NCBI GenBank assembly: GCA_026929865.2
Contig: CM049409.1
Coordinates: 12,644,952-12,708,951 of the forward strand
Length of the DNA stretch: 64,000 bases
Origin: Hyperoplus lanceolatus
Taxonomy: Eukaryota > Chordata > Actinopteri > Uranoscopiformes > Ammodytidae
Direction: 5' to 3'
Position 1 is the stretch's first letter; every line of letters starts with the position of its first letter. Shown here piece after piece: positions 53,137 to 64,000 of the stretch. The notes beneath the pieces are model-generated. The model searched no databases. It saw only the letters and a list, made by a program, of their open reading frames with translations, and was not told where the DNA came from. A program made the translations under genes and the position numbers.

Positions 53137-56108
53137 ATGAAGTACGACCTTACCAGGGCCAACAACATGGAGAAAAGCTCTGCTGCAGACTGCAAAGTGT
53201 TTCACCTTAAAGCTTCCCCTGTGAAACCACCCTCCCCCATCAAACCTCAGTGTCCACCTGCTTGTGTGAGGACAGTGTTGTTCTCTCTCAACAACACCAC
53301 CGGAGCGGTCCACAACAAGGAGAACAGCAAGGAGCACGACGTCACTCAGGACGGTGGCTTTGAAGACAGTGGCTATCTCTCTCTGCACAACAGTCACATT
53401 GATGACCACCATGGGGACGAAGAGGACCACGTCAACGGAAAATCCACACCCACCCTTCTGCCTTGTTCTGCTGCTGCTACCACACATAAAGAAAAGACAG
53501 TCTCGCCTAAGAGTTCTCCCACCAAATGTCAAGGGAGGACAAACTCTATCCGTCCGGTGGCTCCTTGCACTCCTGTGGACTGTCCGAGGAGGAGAGCAGC
53601 GACGTATTCACTGTCATCCACCCCATCCAGCCATAACGATGACCCCAACCTACCTATACTGAGGTTTCAGCGGGCTGTGTGTGCAGAGCTGGCCAAGGGC
53701 TATCAGAAGAATAAATGGTAGGATTACAACCTGATATTGTGGTTTTTTTTATTTATTTTTTAAGCCAAGAACAAATGCTTTTTCATCCTCCAGTTGTACT
53801 CAAGTTTGATAATGCTACACAATGGGTGGTGCCAGTTCGTGCTCCATTTGTATTGAGAGAAAATTATGTCAAAATTGTTCTGACTTAAGATCGTCTGCAA
53901 ATATAAAAATTGTAAAAAGGGACTTGGAATTCTTTTCCCATTGTTGTCCTATATTCAGTGAAACCATATCAAGGCCATACAAATGTAACACTCACATGCA
54001 CTATGGTTTAGAGAGGGTTATGGTTAACCCTAAAGATTTTAACAATTGCTACCAGAGTTTACACTGGCAAACGTTGCACTCCTGTGGTCTCGTTTCACTG
54101 GGTAATCCTCAGACAGAAGTTTGCTTCATGGTTTTCTGTTTCTTTACTAAAATATATTAGACTTGCACTGCTCTAATGTGTTCTGTAAATAACTATATTG
54201 TTTCCGGTTCTCAGCTTTGACTGGAGCATCGTCAGTAAGGTGGCAGAGGATCATCTTTTGGATCGGGTGATCGGCGGCAACATGGGACTGGAATACATCG
54301 ATGTCTTTTCATCTCTGCTGTCACTGAACATGAGAAGCATCCTGACAAACATCCTGACCATGCTGGGAGACATGGACCTTATTAGGTAAAGATACACACG
54401 CATCTTTATGTGCAAAGAGCAACTCACATTCACAAGGGATGAGCAATGTCCAATTTTCATTCTTTCAAGGGTTTTGAAGGTAGTGAGAAGGGGAATTTTC
54501 TTTATCAGTCTACAAAAGAAAATGTAACAAGCCATAAAGGAAACAAGTTTGCTCAAAGTTGACACTTTTTGTACGCATTTTTTTTTTCTGAGCTCAGATC
54601 GAAGTATAATCTACCATATTCTGATACTAGACTACTTCTGAAAACTACACATTGTATGGAATGTTTAAAAGGCAATTTCAATCTAGATAGACTGTTTGCA
54701 CCTTCTCTATATTTATCATGTGTTCACACCTTTTTCCGACCTCACAGCTGTAGGAAAGTGAGCAGAACGTGGAGGAAGATCATCTGTGAGGATAGAGAGG
54801 CCATGAGCCGGTGTCAACAAGCTGAACAGTCGCTCAAGGTGAGGAGATGCCACACAGTTCTACTCAAAATTAAACACACTTTTTAGAGGTACTTGTAAAA
54901 GGTTGCCTCTGGCCATCTGGAGCATTCTTGTCAAGCATGAAACACTTATCATCTCACTAGCACCACAACCTAAATACATACTGTACATAGGAAGTATGCT
55001 GCGTCAGATCTTTACTTGCCTTAGTTATTGTATGTCCCAAACCTGAAACCACAGCTTCCCTGCGTCCTCAATAGCATACTCTTTCTTTTTACTATTCTAC
55101 ATGGTACATGAATACTACTGCTGACCATACATAGCTTGAGTTGCATGCAGTAGGCAAACAATTGTGACATACATTTATTTCATGATAGCGTTGTGCTTTG
55201 AACTTGCCTCTTGCTTACATATCCGTCGGATTGCTGGTTGTATGCCCTCGGAGGCTCGGTCGATGGGAAGTAACTTCTGCTGATCACAATTTAAGACGGG
55301 GAACAGTAGAACTGATATGAATCTGTCTCCAAATGCCTTTTGTGGGAAAGAAAATGGGGGACAGTCCGCTAAGCCTGCTGGGTTTTGGAGCATCAGATTT
55401 TGAACTATAACACATTTGCCTGAAACTTACTGTACTTCATGTGTCTTTCATGTTCTAATGGGTTTCTTTTTTTGAATTCTCATTTTAGGAGTCCGTGAGC
55501 TCTGTGAGAAGAGGCTGTGGTCTGACGAGAGACGTGGCTGTGTCCAGGGTGGTGCTATCCTGCATGCAGACCCTCGCCTCCTCAACCCCCGTACAATCTT
55601 CATCCTCCTCTTCCTCATCGAGCAGGGTGCACAAACGCACATCTGCCTCTCTGAAGGGCAGCATGGCAGACTCCCAATGTCCACGTTTCAAAGAATACAT
55701 GCGGGTGAGCAATCAATTGTGTATAGATCAGAGGTTATATTCTCGCATCAAATTTCTGCTATGGAAAACGCATACATGTACATTTTAATTCTTCAGACTG
55801 TTGTTTTAAAACAAACGTGCGTGTGTTTTTTGTTTTGCTTTGTCCAGGTTGCCAGCAGTCTGAAGCAGCACGAGTCGCTGCGTCCTTGCAAGCGCTGCGG
55901 CTCACCGGCAAAACATTTGGGCGAGGCTATGAGGGCCACGTGCACTCGCGAGAACTGTCAATACGACTTCTGCACCCGTTGTCAGGAGGCCTTCCACGGC
56001 TCAAGCCCTTGCAGAACGGTGCAACCCCGGCCCCACTTCTCTTCCTACAAGACCACCCAGATCATACCAGGCAGCGCTCACAGCAAAAGGAATGTCAAGC
56101 GCCTGTGA
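53137..56108 (+). CDS. fbxo5: F-box only protein 5 (EMI1), APC/C inhibitor, 5 coding exons
   Basis: Blocks the anaphase-promoting complex from S phase until early mitosis and is then destroyed through SCF-betaTrCP. Exons: 53137-53717, 54215-54385, 54748-54838, 55489-55704, 55848-56108, joining to 439 codons plus TGA (human 447, from memory). Seen in order: KEN at 61-63; betaTrCP degron DSGYLS at 77-82, with spacing matching DSGxxS; an F-box region about 210-265 (MGLEYIDVFSSLL, then DMDLI and VSRTWRKII); D-box candidate RVVL at 301-304; the zinc-binding region with C367, C370, C385, C390, C395, C398, H403, C408; and a C-terminal RL tail. The start MKYDL matches the shorter mammalian isoform start (MKCDF). 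The upstream frame is open but has no ATG. The coding exon's acceptor ends at 53086. Confidence 0.96.
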
Positions 56109-56428
56109 CGGAGCTTCACTGACGGTTTTAAATCACTGACTGTTTTTATTTTGTTTTCACTGTGTACACAATGTTACATGCTGAGCCCTGACTGACAGAA
56201 TCAACTGACTGAAGCACTTGATGAACCACTACTGGGACAGTCAACCAGGCAGTGACGTCTGGCTAAAGATGTTGTCGTCTGCGAGCGACAAACAAACCGG
56301 ATGCCAAAAAATGTATTAAAGAGAAATGCACACAGAGGGACTAAATTGTACAGTTTTATAATGTTTTAAAATGAAATGGATGTGTATATATATTGTCTTT
56401 TAAATTGTTTTTATATTTCTTTTTTTTA

Positions 56429-56434
56429 AATAAA
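56429..56434 (+). terminator. fbxo5: Poly(A) signal of FBXO5
   Basis: AATAAA 321 bases after the stop codon, followed by T-rich and GT-containing sequence. Confidence 0.6.
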
Positions 56435-56469
56435 TGTTGGTCTTCAAGAGGTTTTTAAATGTACTGTAT

Positions 56470-58480
56470 TTGTATTTCGTTTCAAATATACATTTAAAAA
56501 AACTTACCTTGTTTTTGTGGTTCTTTGAGGCTGCAGTTACTTAAGTGGTTTTTTTTAGTTTGTTTTATTCACCAGAGGGCAGCATTTGTTTCCTCCCTGT
56601 CAGGTTTCTCCTCTCTGCATCTCTTTCCCTGCCATGCCACAACTCCGTTGTTTTTCTTATCCCACAACCTTTTCTTTCAGTGTTTTTTTTTTTTTTTTTG
56701 TTTTTTTTGCAATCCAGTACATTAACAAGGTCTTGATACTTCAGCCACAGATCGATGTTTGAAATTGGTATCGCAAGTAAAACGGTCTTAAGGAAATTGT
56801 GATCAGGCTTCACCATGTGTAATGTAGCATCCAGCTTTTGAATGACTTAACCTTTAGTACTGTATCGGGACTTCAAAGTCAGGGTATTTCTGCAGAATAT
56901 CTGCACCATCAGGCCTGCAGCAAACACCACCACTGGTAATCACAGCATTGAGGAAGCTCATAGACTCATAATGAGAGTGTCAGTTCTAGCAAAAACTTAA
57001 AGTAAACTTAAATGAAGTCACCTAAAAAAAAAAAAAGAAAAAAATTAATTGGTGGACCCACCCAGCCAATGTCCTGCCACTTATCTGGGACCAGGTCATG
57101 TTCATTAAATTATAATATCATTAGGAATTATTGCCATATCCTGATGGGAACAAAGGGGAAAATAATAAGTGATATAAATAAGCTCCAGGCCACATTGTGC
57201 CTGCTAATTATCCATTGTGCTTTCACTAACAAAGAAAACGTGTGTGCTACAAACCCTACAGATTACAGAAGAGGAATACCTTAATATCTGGAACACTTTT
57301 AATGTTTTACAAACCGAGACAAAGCAACTCTTCAAATAAATAATTGTAGAATTATTGCACAAATGTATTACATATAAATCGGCATAATGCCAGTCCCCGA
57401 TGAGGTATTATATCTTATTGTAAAAGTCGTCATGCACTTGAGATTGCCATCAACTTGTAATTTCTCATAGCCGGGCAAACAAAAGTGTTTCTCTGCATGA
57501 ACTGCCAATTTACTATGAGTGTGTTGAATAAAATGTAAACCTATTTTGCATGATAAAATAATTTGTCATCACTGAGAATCTGACCTGTAGCTGTGGGGCA
57601 TTACCTTGTCAAAACAAGCCCTCACCACCTTTTGAAAAACTTCCCAGGATAAAAATAGTTTCGCCTTAAAAAAGAAGTTTACTCACGTGAGTTTGCTCAA
57701 GTGAGCTATGAAGCTGTGAATAGCATCACTGACATTAGATAGTTACCTCTGACATTTGCAGCATGACCCATTTGTCTCACGTCGTTCTCTCTTACAGCTG
57801 AGTTGCTATTTGTGTGCGTGTGTGTGCATGCAAGTATGCGTCTTTTGATGACACATCAGTCAACTTTCGTGCATGTGTTAGCTCTGGCATGGAGGTTATG
57901 ACTGTTCAACCCGATGTCCTGTGACATGGGAAAACCCTGCTGGCTCTCACAATGCACTACGATTGAGTTTTCCAGTTTAACATGAAAAAATGTATAGTCT
58001 TTGAAATAATATAGTTTAGGGGTTGGTTCTTTCACTTTAGTTGCAGGTGTGTGTGAGATATTCTCTAGACAAACATTCATTCCCATGACTACAAATGTTT
58101 AAATATAAGGCTTTAACTGTTTTTGTAGACACATTTGTTGCACAGAGAGGATACACAGATGTGTGGGTGTAGAAGGGAGAAGCAGCTGAACACCTAGCCT
58201 ACACATGTAAGGAAATGCCACGATGATGGGAGCAAATGGACTATTTTGTGAAACGTCAAGAGCTGCTGCTGATTAGTCTGTGCTGTGGCCTTTTACTGCC
58301 TTCAGCGACTCAGGGTAATTTATCTGGCAGATGTATTGATCGGCTGCAGCGCAGAGACACATCCCCAACACAATCAGACCTGCTGCTAATTGTAAAAGTC
58401 ATTAGGGCTGGCTGCTACATCTGGTTGTCTTTGAGTGTGTTGGTGTGTGGAGTGGGAGTGTTACGAAGCAGGACTGGTGC
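56470..58480. other. Non-coding stretch downstream of FBXO5
   Basis: AT-rich, with poly-T and poly-A runs (56680-56710, 57022-57034). I find no exon, RNA gene or element with ends. Confidence 0.45.
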
Positions 58481-58953
58481 AACATACTACACCCCTAAAA
58501 TTTCTTCAAATATTTCATTATATCTTGCATGGGACAACACTGAATAAATGACACTTTGATATAATGTTAAGTAGTCAGTGTACAGCTTGTATAACAGTGT
58601 AAATGTTCTGTCCCCTCAAAATAACTCAACACACAGCCATTAATGTCTAAACTGCTGGCAACAAAAGTGAGTACACCCCTGACAAAAAATGTCCCAATTG
58701 GGCCCAAAGTGTCAATATTTTGTGTGGCCACCATTATTTTCCAGCACTGCCTTAACCCTCTTGGGCATGTAGTTCACCAGAGCTTCACAGGTTGAAACTG
58801 GAACCCTCTTCCACCCATTCATGACAGCATCAAGGAGCTAGTGGATATTAGAGACCTTGCCCTAACCCTACTATTTAGTGTTGTCCCATGGAAAGATATA
58901 ATGAAATATTTGAAGAAATGTGAGGGGTGTACTCACTTTTGTGAGATACTGTA
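58481..58953. mobile_element. Tc1-like MITE with long inverted arms
   Basis: The left arm from about 58487 (ACACCCCTAAAATTTCTTC, then AAATATTTCATTATATC and GGGACAACACT) recurs inverted at about 58880-58953, which ends CACTTTTGTGAGATACTGTA. The internal words AAAGTGAGTACACCCCTGAC and CCAGAGCTTCACAGGTTG are those of fish Tc1-type elements, from memory. No transposase is present; the left tip is degraded. Confidence 0.75.
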
Positions 58954-60773
58954 GCTACACAGAAAACACAGGTTTTTAGCTTAATGGCATGCAGAAGCGT
59001 ATCAATACATTTGCTTGAGAAAAAGGAGAAAAATGTGTGTCTTATTTCATTATTTTGTGTGTTTTCCTGAAAATAGGGCACATCTTTCTTTTCGTCTTTT
59101 CTGTCGCTATTCTTAGTGTTTATCTAATCATCCTTTTAAGTTCACCCTTTTTTCACTTAAATTTTGCGCAAATGGCTCATGTCAGCCCAAGGATAGCGGA
59201 GGCGGGTTGGTGTGTGACAGGGTAACATCCGGTTCGTGTGAGCTACTTTATGTGTGTGTGTTTGTGTGTCTTTGAGTGTGTGTGTGTGTTTCAGGATGCT
59301 GATCTTGATGCACAGTGACTTCCACATGTCAATCGGTTGTATGTCAGCAAAGTTTAGCTGTAAAACGAAGCTGTCACTCGAGTGCCTGCAGGGAAATGAG
59401 AATGAATCAGGAAGTGAATCAAGTCCTCGGACTGAGGCTGAGCTTTTGACTTTCAGTTCAAAATCAAAAATTTACAAAAAAAATTGTGACAGGATATTTC
59501 CTTACTTTGGTCTTATTATCCCTCAGCACTATGTGTCCGTCCATCAGTCCGGGCCATTCTTGTGAGGAACTGAATCGATTTTGTAGGTCAAAGGTCAAGG
59601 TCACTGTGACCTCATGATGCCTCATGAACGCAATCGCTGCATTTCATTAGTAGTTGCACTTCCCCTCGTTCACTTACCCTCAGCCCTTGGTATGACGTAC
59701 CAGCATACGTTGCACGGAGGGAAGTTGGAGCACGGAGGGAGAGTGGGTGGGGGAGGAGCGGGGGATTTAAATGGAACCCACTTGCCCTTGTAGTCACAAT
59801 GGACTGTTAGTTAGGTAGTTCTGAATGCAAATAATAGAAAATTATAACATTATAACAAGTATATTGCATAAAGCCTTTTCCAGCATGACAAACATTGAAT
59901 TTCGACAAGATTATCCAGATTATCAATATAGTGTCACTTACACTTGTAAATTGTTTGCTCCGACGTATTTTCTTAGTTTCTGTTAGTTTCAACCAAAAAC
60001 ATTTGTTTTAAATAGTCCTATAATTGGCAGCCATCGGTGTTATAACAGCAATGTGTAAACGGCAATACATTCACTGGATTGTTCCTATGGAAATAGGATA
60101 GGCTAATTGAGGCGTTTTGGAATATATTTATACATATGTATATTTGTCCTGTGGGTGGCCGCGATGTCCCTAAAAGCATACAGTCTACCGGAAAATAAAA
60201 GGAGAAGAAGAAGAAGACGAACTGCAATGCACTGTGGGTGATATCCACCTCGGAGTGACCATGGATGTTCACTTGATCACTCAGCCCTCCGAGGGTCTAT
60301 CTCACTAAGTTCACTTCAGTTTCCAGACAATTGGAACAACACTTATGATGGCGGCGGGGATTCCCCCTAGGGCAAGTGCCGAGGGCAAGTGAACGAGGGC
60401 ATGTTGAACGGGTATTGAAACGCAGCGAATATCTCAAGAACACTTTGAGGGATTTTCATAATATTTGGCAAATACTCACACTTTGATTAGAGGATAACTG
60501 GTTACATTTTGGAGGTCAATGGTCACTGTGACTTTGTGAACTCCACCATTATAATAGAACAGAGCAGATATAATAAATTGACTTTGTCTTGAGACTTAAT
60601 TTTTATTAACTTTTTTGAAATCCTTTAAGTAATCAAAATGGAAAAAAATTCAAATTTGAACATTAACAACCTCATCAAAGCTTGCCACTGGGCTAAACTC
60701 CACCTGGAAAGCTCCGGCAGAGGTACTCGAGTCTTTCAACGTGGAGGGAAGAGCTCAGCTCAGCTCACAGCAG

Positions 60774-60775
<2 letters not shown>
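58954..60775. other. Repeat-derived, non-coding stretch
   Basis: Two pieces of a common fish repeat with TCAAGGTCACTGTGAC-type words (59580-59612 and 60515-60540) surround a segment whose ends are partly inverted (CCCTCGTTCACTT near 59663, and the reverse near 60387-60400). A transposon inserted in an older repeat is likely, but I could not fix ends or a target duplication. No gene is recognised. Confidence 0.4.
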
Positions 60776-60776
<1 letters not shown>

Positions 60777-60852
<76 letters not shown>

Positions 60853-60869
60853 ACACACACACCACACAC
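60777..60869. repeat. (CA)n microsatellite
   Basis: About 37 pure CA units followed by an imperfect run. Confidence 0.97.
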
Positions 60870-61009
60870 AGGGCTTGATGTGAAAAAGCTGCAGCCCTCT
60901 CTCTCGGTCTATTTTTACTCTGTTTGGTCCATTAAGATCAGCAGTGATGAGAGTAAATGAGTGAAGCCTCTCCACAAAGCAGGCAGTAATCACAAATGTC
61001 CATGAAAGC

Positions 61010-61010
<1 letters not shown>

Positions 61011-61094
<84 letters not shown>
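61011..61094. repeat. (AC)n microsatellite
   Basis: About 42 AC units, a second long tract only 142 bases from the previous one. Confidence 0.97.
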
Positions 61095-61095
<1 letters not shown>

Positions 61096-64000
61096 CATGT
61101 ATACAGTACACACAACCCCAGTGCTTACACAAAAACAAAGATATTGAGTTTTTTTTCTAACTCCCTTGGGGACAATTGATGCAATGGTCACACATGAGGA
61201 CCCACACACGGATGTACACAAAAAACTAGAACATAACACACTGTTAATGTGTTCAAAACAGGCAGAATTTACCATATATGAGTTACAGAAAACATACACA
61301 GTTATACAGGATGTCTTGGTGGATCAACATCTGCCATTTCTTCAATCAATCCATTAGGCAAGTGGATGTAGAAAAGTAAAACTTAAATTTAAAATGTTTT
61401 GGTTGTCAGTGAAATGTCTCTACAGCTATTCACTGGATTACCATACAACTTATTTCACCCTTTCACGGTCCCTTTAGGTGTATTGTTATGCCTTTGGTAA
61501 TCATCTGACAAGCTAAACTAAAATGGAATTCATCATACTTGCTTAGCATCACCATGCTGACATTGTCTTTGTTTTTGTGAGCATGTTAGCACATCAACCA
61601 ACCCATCCTCATACAGCTTCTAGCATGGCTATAGACTTTAAACATTTTTTTTTACCACATTTGAATTCAAACCTTCTGAATGCAAACTTCAAAATGTGAG
61701 TTAATGCTGAGTCCTTTAAGTCTGTCATCCGTACAGAGTGACACCTTTGCTTCTAATTATTACCCATCTGATGTAGAGCCAGCCCTGGAGAAAATTGCTC
61801 ATGCCATTTATGAGTCAAATAGCAGCTGCCGTTTTGACACTTGTAAAGAAAGTGATTCTTAACATAAAGAGTTTATTTCAACCAGAATTGAGTCATTGGA
61901 GGAAACCCTGGTTGCATGAAATCCAATTAAATCTATGAAAATGCTGTTTTCCATTTCTTGATTCATTTATTTTTGACATTATTTCGTGCCCAGAGTAAAA
62001 AGAGCATAACTCACCTGAGAAGTAGTACTACATATTAAAATCACATCTACAAATAATTTTAGAAACATGAGAAAAAGACGGAATGAAATAAGGAGATTCA
62101 AAACCGAGTATTAGAGTTTCAAATCGAAAAGTATCGCGAGAGAGAACAGTAAATAGCCATTTATTTAAATGTCAAAGATTATGACTTCAAGTTTGCATTT
62201 AGGTGCTCAGGGTCCAGCAAGGTGAAATTGTCCTGAAGTGACACCAGGATGTTTTCTGGCTTTCACTGCTCAGCCAGAAAACTTCTAAAGAGAGAAAAAA
62301 AAGAAAAACCCCATTCTTAATGCCACATGATTGTGAACAACTGAGCGGAAATAAACAGTCCATTTGCAGCTCGACTTAGTTCATCACATATCTCTGACAA
62401 ACATTTCCACCTACAGCGGGAGCCATTATAGAGCTGTGGCTGACTGAGATGTCTGCTAATGGTGTGGAGCATGGCAACATGACTGAAAGTACGGCTACTC
62501 TCAAACCTTAAGACATCACACAACTGTCCATTAGCAGTATCAAATGTGACGTACTTCCATTGAACCTGTGAAAAGTTGTCTGAATAGGATTTAAAGGTGT
62601 AACATTACGAGGATTTTGAAAGGCTGCACTTTGATAATGTCAATAAAATGATCACACATTATGATCCATGTTTTTAAACACCGCTGTCCTACAGAGAAAG
62701 ATTTTCATGGCTACATTGATGGTCGTGCTTGCTCGTATGCAATCAGGAAAAAGGAGTGTACAAGCAGAGACAAGGTGCAGGAGGCAATAAACTGGACTTC
62801 ACAGCTGCCTAAAAACTATTTACCATGTCTTCTGCCTGTACTGATTGTACATACTCTTTTGCTATATACTTTCATTATCTATTCAAGGCTATGAAAGTTA
62901 TTTAATAAATCACCATGGCGCTGTCGTGTTTAGTCAACGTAACTCAAACAGGAAAAAAATAACGCATTTGTTCTGGATTATTTTCAGTAGTGAATAAATA
63001 CATGTTTTTGCACGCTATCAAGTATGGTATGGACAGTGTTACCTTGCATGTGATTTTCTTTACAATGAGGAAATATAGAACAGATCAGGAGGCTTTTTTA
63101 GAGGGTAAATGTGTCACCCCCTGACCTTCCTGAGCTTAGTGACAAGAAACAGAGATGAAATATTGTCACATATTTCTTCCACTGGTCCAGTTCCTAGAAG
63201 TGTTTCAGAAAGCAAAAAGGAAATGTATAAAGTCAGCAAACTGAAGTTTACATTTACTATATGAGCCTCATGACAATTGATCCATAGGTACAAACCATAG
63301 ATAGTATAATAAAACAAACTAAGCCAATAACCAAATTCTGGCCAAACGTCGCTGTCCATGGTCCTGAAGTTCTTGTGCTGTACATCCAGAGTCACACCGT
63401 CCCTTTTTGCGTTTGTTTTTCAATAAGAAACTCTGATAACAAGCTGACATGGGACAACAGAGTTTTGTTTTTTCATAGAACTGTAATAATAAACAAGACC
63501 AACTGGAAAGGACGCTATTTCTATCCAGTTATTATTAGTGTCTTTGCTCAAGTAAGAATACCCATCAGCTCAGACGAGGAGATTTACAGCAGGCAGACTG
63601 GAATATCCTCTCTATTACTCGTTCCTAAAACAATTGCAAGCGTTGTTGGCGACCGCTGCTGTCATAAAAAACACTACCACATTTGTCCAAAGTGGCCGCA
63701 GGAATTGTCGAAAACGGAAAGTTCCTCGTGGTCACTTAGGGTTACGGTTAGGGTTAGGGTATACAGGATTCATTGTGTATAATCTTTAAATGCCCAAGTG
63801 ATCAAACTAAAGTCGTGAAACTCCAGTCGTGAAACAATCAGCCAGACAAAAGACTCAGCTTTGAAAAATAAAATAATTTATTTTATTTTGGTGAGTGGTG
63901 TACATCACTAAATGCGCTGAAGGCAGGTCTAGTTATAACATCTTGCTCTACATATTGGATAGTATAAAGTGGTTATATGCATCTGTGTCAAAATTAGTTC
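61095..64000. other. Non-coding stretch to the window end
   Basis: No exon with splice context or known family. Short open frames near 62.66 and 63.4 kb lack support. A degenerate telomere-like run is at 63736-63760. Confidence 0.4.

Noticed and set aside
53822-54160. 112-codon frame in FBXO5 intron
   Set aside because: Lies entirely between two well-defined exons and shows no family similarity.
62661-62894. Small 77-codon gene
   Set aside because: No similarity I recognise, no promoter or splice context, and composition like the surrounding non-coding DNA.

Overview
The window is nuclear DNA of a ray-finned fish, most likely a spiny-rayed teleost. The evidence is compact multi-exon vertebrate genes with GT-AG introns, very frequent (CA)n tracts, and a teleost-type repeat set: L2- and L1-like LINEs, tRNA-derived SINEs, hAT, Tc1 and TTAA-target elements and short MITEs. 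There is no prokaryotic or viral coding layout. I reconstructed five protein-coding genes exon by exon; for each, splice phases close and the open frame runs from ATG to stop.

Layout. 1-2.7 kb holds no gene, only a SINE. 2.7-3.05 kb is the coding exon of MRPL57 (minus), with a likely 5' noncoding exon near 7.6 kb; a nest of DNA transposons (4.5-6.85 kb) lies between them. 8.3-16.06 kb is a complete 13-exon cytochrome P450 of family CYP3 (plus, 498 aa) with a dead LINE in intron 3 and a short MITE directly after its stop codon. 20.9-38.35 kb is DESI2 (minus, 5 exons, 211 aa), whose introns carry most of the repeats. 39.1-41.0 kb is a 5'-truncated L1 with a perfect 15-bp target duplication. 41.8-49.0 kb is MTRF1L (minus, 8 coding exons, 442 aa), with an L2 LINE, itself broken by a MITE, in intron 1. 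51.9-56.4 kb is FBXO5/EMI1 (plus, 439 aa from five coding exons). 56.5-64 kb has no gene I can support: simple repeats, a Tc1-like MITE and other repeat fragments.

The genes do not form one pathway. MRPL57 and MTRF1L both serve mitochondrial translation, one as a large-subunit ribosomal protein and the other as a release factor. DESI2 is a predicted cysteine isopeptidase, FBXO5 is the APC/C inhibitor that controls mitotic entry, and the CYP3 protein is a microsomal mono-oxygenase. MTRF1L and FBXO5 are head to head about 3 kb apart, and from memory they are also neighbours in human 6q25.2. I see no new biological system. The most interesting material is the nested transposon history, which can be read directly from target-site duplications; a MITE family with 9-bp duplications, one copy of which duplicated the CYP3 stop codon and brings a poly(A) signal; and the promoter and upstream-ORF signals of MTRF1L and FBXO5.
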